The notes under the pieces: model-generated
What the model was told of the DNA's origin: nothing
The model's input: the letters and a program-made list of their open reading frames with translations, nothing else
Database searches by the model: none
In this document: piece by piece, positions 58,104-64,000 of the stretch
Position numbering within the stretch: position 1 is the stretch's first letter
Layout of the letters: each line of letters begins with the position of its first letter
Assembly (NCBI GenBank): GCA_958296185.1
Contig: CATQIB010000006.1
Location: forward strand, 1-64,000
Origin: an uncultured Mesonia sp.
Lineage (GTDB): Bacteria; Bacteroidota; Bacteroidia; Flavobacteriales; Flavobacteriaceae
Length of the DNA stretch: 64,000 bases
Direction of reading: 5' to 3'
Program-made: the position numbers and the translations under genes

Positions 58104-61100
58104 TTATTCTTTAATTAATTTTTGTACCCATTGTGATTGACTAGCTTGATGTATCACGCGAACTAAATAAATACCTGCAGGTAAACTTTGAACCGAAACT
58201 TGTGCTTGATTTTCATGAGTTTCTAAGTTTCGTACTAGTACTATTTTACCAAGTATATCGGTTACTTCAACTTCTAAGTTGCCAGATAAATTGTTAGGTA
58301 AAAGCAGGTTTAGGTTTTCGCCGTTTACCGGATTAGGATACATACTTAAATCAGCTTGTGTAAGGCTTATATCGCCTAGTGTACGACCAAATTGCAATTC
58401 AAAGCGATTGGCATCTATACTTGCTGGTAAATTGCTATCTACCGTGAAAGCATATATTTGTCCGTTTTGCTGAATGCTGATTTGTTTGTTCTTATAATGA
58501 TCGATCAAGATTAACTCACGTTGTGGTAAATTCTCAAAGTCAAATCTCAAAACGTAGTTAGATTGACGGTATTGATTGATAAACAAAGGAATGCTTTCAC
58601 CTTGTTGAGGTAAATCTCTACGGTCGATTGCCGTATAATACTGCCCATTGATTACGGCTAAATTTTCATCTAAGTTTCCAAACTTAGGTAAATCTTCAGT
58701 ACCATAGCCACTCGAGTAGTTAACGTCCCATTTGATACGGATCCCATCACTTGCGGTGCTTTGGTTGAGGTAAGCGTCTTGAGCAAATAGGTTGACGTCT
58801 AAACTAGACGCAGCATTGGTAGAACTGAATACCGCAGTTTGTGCAGCCTCTACATTTTTATAGCTTTCCTTGAACTGTAAGCTTGGGGTTGTATTTTGGT
58901 TACTGGTTACCACAAAGGCAGCCTGACCCGGTTGTAAAAACTGGTTGGCTTGTGAGCCAGCTGTTACTGTGCTTCCGTTATCCGTATCGATGGTTACAAA
59001 AGCTCCACGTCCATTATCTCCATTCAATTGAGGATCCCAAATATAATATCCATTTTTAAGGTTGGTTGTATTTATGTCATCGAATACAAGCATCATATCT
59101 ACAGCGGCAGGATATGGATTACCAAAGAAATTGAAAGCATCTAAAGTATTGTTGAAATCGCTTCCGTGAGTATAATCTCCAGCATTTATCGTTCCTTTTG
59201 AACGCAATATAGTATTGCTAGGAGCTGCGGCATTTATAGTGATGTCTGTGCTTCGGTCACCGCGTACCATCAAGCGTAAAGGCGCTCCCGCAGTAAGTGT
59301 ATTGGTATTGGTGTTGCCTATTGCTGCCCATTGCTGACTGGCGTTATTGAACAGGAACAACGACGGATTTCCACTTGGTGTAACGTCAAAACCATTGTCT
59401 TGATCAACAAGAGTTCCTGTTATATGCGTACCATAACCAGGGTTGGGGTCGTTATTCCAAGCGTTGGCACCTTCTTGCCAATTAGCATGAATGCTTGTAG
59501 TGGTAGTCACTGGTGAAGTAACTAATCTAAAAGCACGTTTTGCAGGAATACATTGTTCCGTCATAATTTCACCGGTTATACTACCGCCAGATAAATCGGC
59601 TATCTGAGCTACACGCTGAGAAAGGTCTGTGAATTGGCAAGCTAAAACCAATTTTCCATTGGTTGCTAGGTTACCTTGATTGATGCGCAATACCTCTTGA
59701 ATACGCACTTCTAGGTTTAGATCGTTGGCAATCTCAACTCCGGCGGTATTGTTGATGCTTAGCTCACCCGCGCTTAAGCTTTGATTACCGCTGATTACCT
59801 GTAGATTTTCGCCATCGAAACTTAAACTGGCTTCATCAGCGTTTAAGCTTCCTTGGTTGTCAACATTTCCTGTAAGGGATAAATTTATTCCATTAGCCAC
59901 GGTTAGGTTTGCTCCGCTAACAATACGCATGCAACCCACTTGTGCATCTTGGTTAAGGCTGGCTGTACTTCCTGCTTGCACCACAAATTTACGTCCAGCA
60001 TCTTGTAGGCTTGGGGCCTGATTTAAACCTGATCCGTAAAGGTATTGTGTGCCGTCCCAAGTAATCGGCTCTAGACCGTTAATACGGAAAGTGAAATAAT
60101 TAGCATTACTAAAGTTTACACCGCTAAAGCTTACTTGTGAACAATTTGAGGTGGTGGCGCTTATGCTTGTAGGACTGGTAAAAGCGGCGTCGCTACTGAT
60201 TAACAATTCAATAGTTGAATAACCATTAGCCGGTAAAGCTAAGTTGCTTAGATCTAAATTTAAATCTACCGTACCCACATTACCTAGTTCGCTTACGCGC
60301 CATAAGGTGTTTAGTCTCTGATTATCTGCGGTATTGGAGTTACAAGCTAAATCGGATGTATTTAATGCACTATAATCATTACTGTTAGCAGCAATTAGTA
60401 AAAATTCATTTGCGCTTAAAGCGGATGGGTTGTTGATTTGTACAATACCCGTACCGAATTGACTATCGGTTTTTGTTTGGGTTACGTTGTAAATACCTAC
60501 TAAATCATGATCAAAATCACCGTTAGCAGATGTATCAAATGCATAACCATCGTTAGCGCTTAGATTAATATCGTATTTTGAAGATAAGTAATTGTGCAGC
60601 AATAAAATAGAGTTAGAAAATAAATCGCTTGCGTGAATAGCAAATTCTGCAATTTTACCAGTAAAATAGTTGCCAGAACCATTGCTTCCATTCATTCTAA
60701 TAGTGTCTGTATGACCACCAATACTAATGTTACCGGAGTGCTCATAAATTAGTCCTACTCCATTCACACTATTGATCAATTGGCCGTTCAAATACATTCT
60801 AAAAATTCCGTTTGCATTGCCACCACCATTATGACCCCCGGCATAAACAAAGCTAACCACATAACGGGTGTTAGCAGCAATAGCAGTGCTAATCTGCTTG
60901 TCTACCCAGTTGTCTCCCGGTCCGTCGCTGTTACTATTATTAAATCCACCTACAATTAAGTTTCCAGCATCGATAAGCATATGTAGGTTTCGGGTATTTC
61001 CACCTTCTTCATATAAAACTTGACGACTGCTGACATCACTTCCGGTTTCAAAAGCCATAGTAAAGGTACGCTCATTAAAAGGACCTCCTAAATTGATGTC

Positions 61101-62687
61101 GCTATTGTTAGGGATGTTCAAATAAGTATTAGTGTTTCCAAAATCAACGGCAGGGTAAGCGTTCATTTGGTTGATTCTGTACTGTGGCCTATTGGTAGCA
61201 TTGTTTTGCTCGGCATCTTCATTATTGCTTCCTTCGTTTGTCCAAGAAGCAACAGGGGTATTGTTTGCTTGATCAATGCTGCTGGCTCTCCACCAAAATT
61301 TGGTAGTAGCCAAATTGGATACCCCACCGGGTAAAGCCGCTCCCATAGTTTCGGAAGGTAGAACAAACTTCACATACTCTCCATCATTCAAACTGATGTT
61401 GTTGAAAGAAATAATGTTAGCATTAGACCCACTGGCAGCATAAGTAGTTGAACTGCTGAAAGACGCATTGGTTGACACTTCAAGTTGAATATCGTTCACC
61501 GGATCGAATCCGTAAAGGAAATCGGTCACATCAATTTTAACCGTGGTGTTATTGAAACTACCATTCTTACTAACGCGCCAAGTGGCTTGTGTTCTGTATA
61601 AATCTCTGCTTTGAAGGCTACAACCTTGGCTGCTGTTCTCTAAAGCTAAATTGTCTATTTGATCGCTACTTAAGATCAAGTAGTCGCCATCAGTCAAGGT
61701 GTTATTTTCTAACAAAACAATTCCTGTTCCTCGGTTCGAGCTTAAAGAAGTCGCGGTAGCGTTGATGCGTGCAATACCTACCGAATGAAAGTCGAAATCT
61801 CCATTAGCAGCTAAATCGTTGTCGTTGTAGTTGTTGGCGCTTAGGTTAATGCTGTATTTCGAAGCCAAGTAATTTTCAACCAAGCGACGCTCGGCTTGGT
61901 TAAGTGCCTTATTGTAAATGATGAACTCAGCCATTAAACCGGTAAAGAAATTGGTGCTATTGGCAGTGTCTGAACCATCATGGTAGTAACTATCGTTAGC
62001 TTGACCCCCCAATACTGCAGGGTTATGGTCGTATAATCTACCGATATTATTCATGGTGCCCACTAAACTTCCATTAACATAGGCCTCAAGCGTTCCTGTT
62101 TGTGAGGTGTTACCAGCAAAACGAAAACTGATTACATAATTGGTGTTGGCTGTAATGCTTGTTTTGGTAGAAACAAACCCCCAAGGTGCATCGGTACCAT
62201 CATTGTTTACATTCCATCCGCCAAAATATAATTCACCGTTATCTATATAAATGTTTAAACCGCGTACCGTTCCTCCTTCTTCATAAATCACTTGACGGGC
62301 GGTTACATCACTTCCTGTGCGTACAACCAATGAAAAAGTACGACTACTAAAGGGACCATTTTGGTTAAGCGAATTGTTATCGGCTATATCTAAATAATCA
62401 TTAGTAGCAAAAGAAAGTGCAGGCAAACCATTGATCTGGTTGATCAAATAGCTAGGACGTCTATTTGCGTTAGATTGAGCTGCTACTTCGGGATCGCCAC
62501 CTAAGTTAGACCAACTGGCTACTGGGTCACTATTGTTTAATCCTTCAATTGCATCGGCAGCAAACCAAAATGGGTTGCTTAAGGCATCACCTACCCCACC
62601 AGGGCCTTCTTGAGCCTGTGCGGTCAAGCCGATAAACAAAAGCGTATGGGCGAGTATAAATAAATGTTTGGGTAAATATTTCTTCAT
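58104..62687 (-). CDS. Giant T9SS-sorted protein with duplicated LamG-like domains, paralogue 4
   Basis: 1527 residues. Signal peptide MKKYLPKHLFILAHTLLFIG-LTAQAQ. Two tandem segments of about 430 residues (about 26-455 and 460-890). Each has a concanavalin/LamG-like fold (PFWFAADAIEGLNNSDPVAS, RTFSLVVRTGSDV, RQVIYEEGG, FTGLMAEFIIYNKAL) and then a NYLASKYSINLSAN and GDFDFHSVGI tail found in other Bacteroidota surface proteins. The shared core follows (about 1080-1420: IPAKRAFRLVTSPVTTTTS, NDPNPGYGTHITGT, RLMVRGDRST, KFGNLDENLAV), then a T9SS domain (LSMYPNPVNGENLNLLL, DILGKIVLVRN, LPAGIYLVRV). Follows the PID-CTERM-like gene by about 30 bp. Confidence 0.87.
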   Translation of the reverse strand: MKKYLPKHLFILAHTLLFIGLTAQAQEGPGGVGDALSNPFWFAADAIEGLNNSDPVASWSNLGGDPEVAAQSNANRRPSYLINQINGLPALSFATNDYLDIADNNSLNQNGPFSSRTFSLVVRTGSDVTARQVIYEEGGTVRGLNIYIDNGELYFGGWNVNNDGTDAPWGFVSTKTSITANTNYVISFRFAGNTSQTGTLEAYVNGSLVGTMNNIGRLYDHNPAVLGGQANDSYYHDGSDTANSTNFFTGLMAEFIIYNKALNQAERRLVENYLASKYSINLSANNYNDNDLAANGDFDFHSVGIARINATATSLSSNRGTGIVLLENNTLTDGDYLILSSDQIDNLALENSSQGCSLQSRDLYRTQATWRVSKNGSFNNTTVKIDVTDFLYGFDPVNDIQLEVSTNASFSSSTTYAASGSNANIISFNNISLNDGEYVKFVLPSETMGAALPGGVSNLATTKFWWRASSIDQANNTPVASWTNEGSNNEDAEQNNATNRPQYRINQMNAYPAVDFGNTNTYLNIPNNSDINLGGPFNERTFTMAFETGSDVSSRQVLYEEGGNTRNLHMLIDAGNLIVGGFNNSNSDGPGDNWVDKQISTAIAANTRYVVSFVYAGGHNGGGNANGIFRMYLNGQLINSVNGVGLIYEHSGNISIGGHTDTIRMNGSNGSGNYFTGKIAEFAIHASDLFSNSILLLHNYLSSKYDINLSANDGYAFDTSANGDFDHDLVGIYNVTQTKTDSQFGTGIVQINNPSALSANEFLLIAANSNDYSALNTSDLACNSNTADNQRLNTLWRVSELGNVGTVDLNLDLSNLALPANGYSTIELLISSDAAFTSPTSISATTSNCSQVSFSGVNFSNANYFTFRINGLEPITWDGTQYLYGSGLNQAPSLQDAGRKFVVQAGSTASLNQDAQVGCMRIVSGANLTVANGINLSLTGNVDNQGSLNADEASLSFDGENLQVISGNQSLSAGELSINNTAGVEIANDLNLEVRIQEVLRINQGNLATNGKLVLACQFTDLSQRVAQIADLSGGSITGEIMTEQCIPAKRAFRLVTSPVTTTTSIHANWQEGANAWNNDPNPGYGTHITGTLVDQDNGFDVTPSGNPSLFLFNNASQQWAAIGNTNTNTLTAGAPLRLMVRGDRSTDITINAAAPSNTILRSKGTINAGDYTHGSDFNNTLDAFNFFGNPYPAAVDMMLVFDDINTTNLKNGYYIWDPQLNGDNGRGAFVTIDTDNGSTVTAGSQANQFLQPGQAAFVVTSNQNTTPSLQFKESYKNVEAAQTAVFSSTNAASSLDVNLFAQDAYLNQSTASDGIRIKWDVNYSSGYGTEDLPKFGNLDENLAVINGQYYTAIDRRDLPQQGESIPLFINQYRQSNYVLRFDFENLPQRELILIDHYKNKQISIQQNGQIYAFTVDSNLPASIDANRFELQFGRTLGDISLTQADLSMYPNPVNGENLNLLLPNNLSGNLEVEVTDILGKIVLVRNLETHENQAQVSVQSLPAGIYLVRVIHQASQSQWVQKLIKE

Positions 62688-62717
62688 AATAATCGGTTTA
62701 AAAGGTTAGGTGATTAA

Positions 62718-62915
62718 TTACTTGCGTAATTTTTTAAAGCCCAAATAGCCACCGGCTATAAATCCGAGAGCTACTAGACCATCTATGGGAGCTGCAGGTG
62801 TTTCGTCGTCTACATTATCAACGAAACCGGGAAACTGAGCTGCTGCCTCAAATGAAGTAAGGGATAAAATGGCAAAGGCCAATATTGCGGTGGTTTTTCT
62901 TAAGGTGTTTTTCAT
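62718..62915 (-). CDS. Small PID-CTERM-like sorted peptide, second copy
   Basis: 65 residues: signal peptide MKNTLRKTTAILAFAILSLT, short mature part, DDETPAAPIDGLVALGFIAG and basic tail KKLRK. Shares the DETPAAPID core and overall design with 39064-39258. First gene of a - strand unit with two giant T9SS cargos. A TAATTTTG box on the - strand at 63026-63019 could be its promoter (no clear upstream element). Confidence 0.8.
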   Translation of the reverse strand: MKNTLRKTTAILAFAILSLTSFEAAAQFPGFVDNVDDETPAAPIDGLVALGFIAGGYLGFKKLRK

Positions 62916-63151
62916 AGGTCAAATGGTGTTAGGTGTATTTTGTAAACCTAAACGATTAGTATCTCAATAGTAATAAGTTAGAATTAAAATGCTAATGGTT
63001 CTCTAATACTTGTCTTAGCAAAATTAAGGGCAAGTGTTTGTAAATGAAACTTAAACGCCGATAATTCGTTAAATCGGCTTTTTTACTCGTTGAAAGGTTC
63101 TCTGCTTATCGATAAAGGGAATAAAGTGCTTTTAGTCGATTAATAAAAACT

Positions 63152-63189
63152 AAAAAACCGCTTACCACAAAGGGGTAAGCGGTTTTTTT
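63152..63189 (-). terminator. Intrinsic terminator after T9SS paralogue 5
   Basis: CCGCTTACC (63158-63166), loop ACAAAGG, GGTAAGCGG (63174-63182), with A run before and T run after; works on either strand. Ends the partial gene at 63213. Confidence 0.85.
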
Positions 63190-63212
63190 AAAGCCAAATA
63201 AGCTTTTCTACA

Positions 63213-64000
63213 CTAGTTTTTAAGCAGTTTGATTTGCTGTTTACTTTGCTTTTCTATATCTAAAATTTCTATCAAGTATAAACCAGACGTAAGCTTTAAA
63301 TTGCTTAGGCTTACTTTACCAGAATGTTGGTTAAGCTGTTGCTGATAAATACGCTGACCCAGTAAATTATAAATTGCAATATTTACAGGGGTAGTGCTAG
63401 GTTGATCAAAATCTATCTGGAGTATATTTCCGTTTAAAGGATTTGGATAAACACATGGCGTTTGTTTCTCGATAAGATTTGTTCCTAGACGTTTATCGGT
63501 AACCAAAGCAAAACGCAAAGGGTCTGTACTAGCTGCAACCTGATCGTCTACTTGAAAAGCAATAGTATTTTCGCCTTTCTGCAAGATTTGTTGGGTGCCT
63601 AAATAACTGTCCTCTAAATACACGCTCTGATTAAGCTCTCCCACATGGATTTGCAATACATAGTGCTTTGCACGGTAATTCGTAAGCGCTAAACTCAGGT
63701 TTTCTTGAGCTGTTGGTAAGGCTCTACTTTCTATAGCAATATATTGGCCTTGTTCAAAACGTGAAATGCTTTCATCTAGATTAAATAATTTTGGTGCATC
63801 ATAAGCATCGATGGGGTTGTTGAAGTTGGTGCCAAACTTAATTTTCAATCCGTCTAGCGGAGTTTCTCCATTTAAGAAAGCTTGTTGACGGTATAAATTT
63901 ATTTGTATGCTGCTGTGAGAAGCCGCTGGTCGAAATACGGCGGTGGCAGGCTCGTCGACTGCTTTAAAAGACTCTTGAAAATTTAATTCGGGAGCTGTGC
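63213..64000 (-). CDS. T9SS-sorted surface protein, paralogue 5 (cut by window edge)
   Basis: C-terminal 262 residues visible; the frame stays open to base 64000 without a start. The edge reads TAPELNFQESFKAVDEPATA, equal to the ESYK...TAVF segment of the shared core. KLFNLDESISRF replaces GNLDENLAV, then IESRALP, LALTNYRAKHY, and the sorting domain (VYPNPLNGNILQIDF, IYNLLGQRIY, LTSGLYLIEI, QIKLLKN). More diverged than the other four. N-terminal modules lie outside the window. Confidence 0.88.
   Translation of the reverse strand, partial: TAPELNFQESFKAVDEPATAVFRPAASHSSIQINLYRQQAFLNGETPLDGLKIKFGTNFNNPIDAYDAPKLFNLDESISRFEQGQYIAIESRALPTAQENLSLALTNYRAKHYVLQIHVGELNQSVYLEDSYLGTQQILQKGENTIAFQVDDQVAASTDPLRFALVTDKRLGTNLIEKQTPCVYPNPLNGNILQIDFDQPSTTPVNIAIYNLLGQRIYQQQLNQHSGKVSLSNLKLTSGLYLIEILDIEKQSKQQIKLLKN

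Overview
The window looks like chromosomal DNA of a marine or environmental member of the Bacteroidota, class Flavobacteriia. The support is low GC, several proteins with type IX secretion (T9SS) C-terminal sorting domains, PID-CTERM-like small proteins, a TonB-dependent receptor, Bacteroidota-type promoters (TTTG/TTG, 18-21 bp, TAnnTTTG), and gene families typical of the group (DUF4856, imelysin, HTTM, ABC permease fused to an M1 peptidase). No rRNA, tRNA, CRISPR array, transposase or phage gene was seen. Genus cannot be assigned from the sequence alone.

Layout. (1) 36-327: a frameshifted GIY-YIG nuclease gene, followed by about 1.7 kb of intergenic repeats. (2) 2115-21021: a surface-polysaccharide locus on the + strand. 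It starts with a UDP-ManNAc dehydrogenase (wecC) and an SpsF-like cytidylyltransferase, both broken by single-base deletions. NeuB-like synthase, KdsC-like phosphatase, a capsule-type transferase, pyruvyltransferase, flippase, five glycosyltransferases plus a glycosyltransferase fragment, a Wzy-like polymerase, acetyltransferases, a heparinase-like lyase, a four-helix-bundle protein inside an 8-bp tandem repeat, the initiating sugar transferase and a small zinc-finger-like secreted protein follow. (3) 22448-27218, - strand: an operon of DUF2975 membrane protein, XRE regulator, ABC ATPase and ABC permease/M1 peptidase, behind a promoter covered by a perfect inverted repeat. (4) 28776-34992, + strand: an iron-acquisition-type operon (DUF4856 lipoprotein, imelysin lipoprotein, HTTM protein, TonB receptor). 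(5) 39064-42257: a PID-CTERM-like peptide and a large T9SS cargo. (6) 42523-48836: a 1495-aa multi-PAS/GAF histidine kinase with three receiver proteins. (7) 49227-63-kb end: four more T9SS cargo paralogues (one cut by the window edge), another PID-CTERM-like peptide, wecB and an OmpA-family protein.

The most unusual material is non-coding. Blocks at 328-2080, 21050-22290, 27600-28600 and 35020-38790 are mosaics of at least three structured repeat families (A about 175 bp, B about 213 bp, C about 187 bp). Each family is built from nested inverted repeats, and copies differ by loop or hairpin exchange while keeping base pairing. They sit between the transcription units of the first 39 kb and are absent from the last 25 kb. 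In block 35494-36694 two units repeat in tandem with a period of about 600 bp.

The second theme is the set of large T9SS proteins. They share a homologous core of roughly 550 residues behind different N-terminal modules, and two of the groups begin with a PID-CTERM-like peptide. This suggests a multi-component surface layer or adhesin system that I cannot match to a named one.
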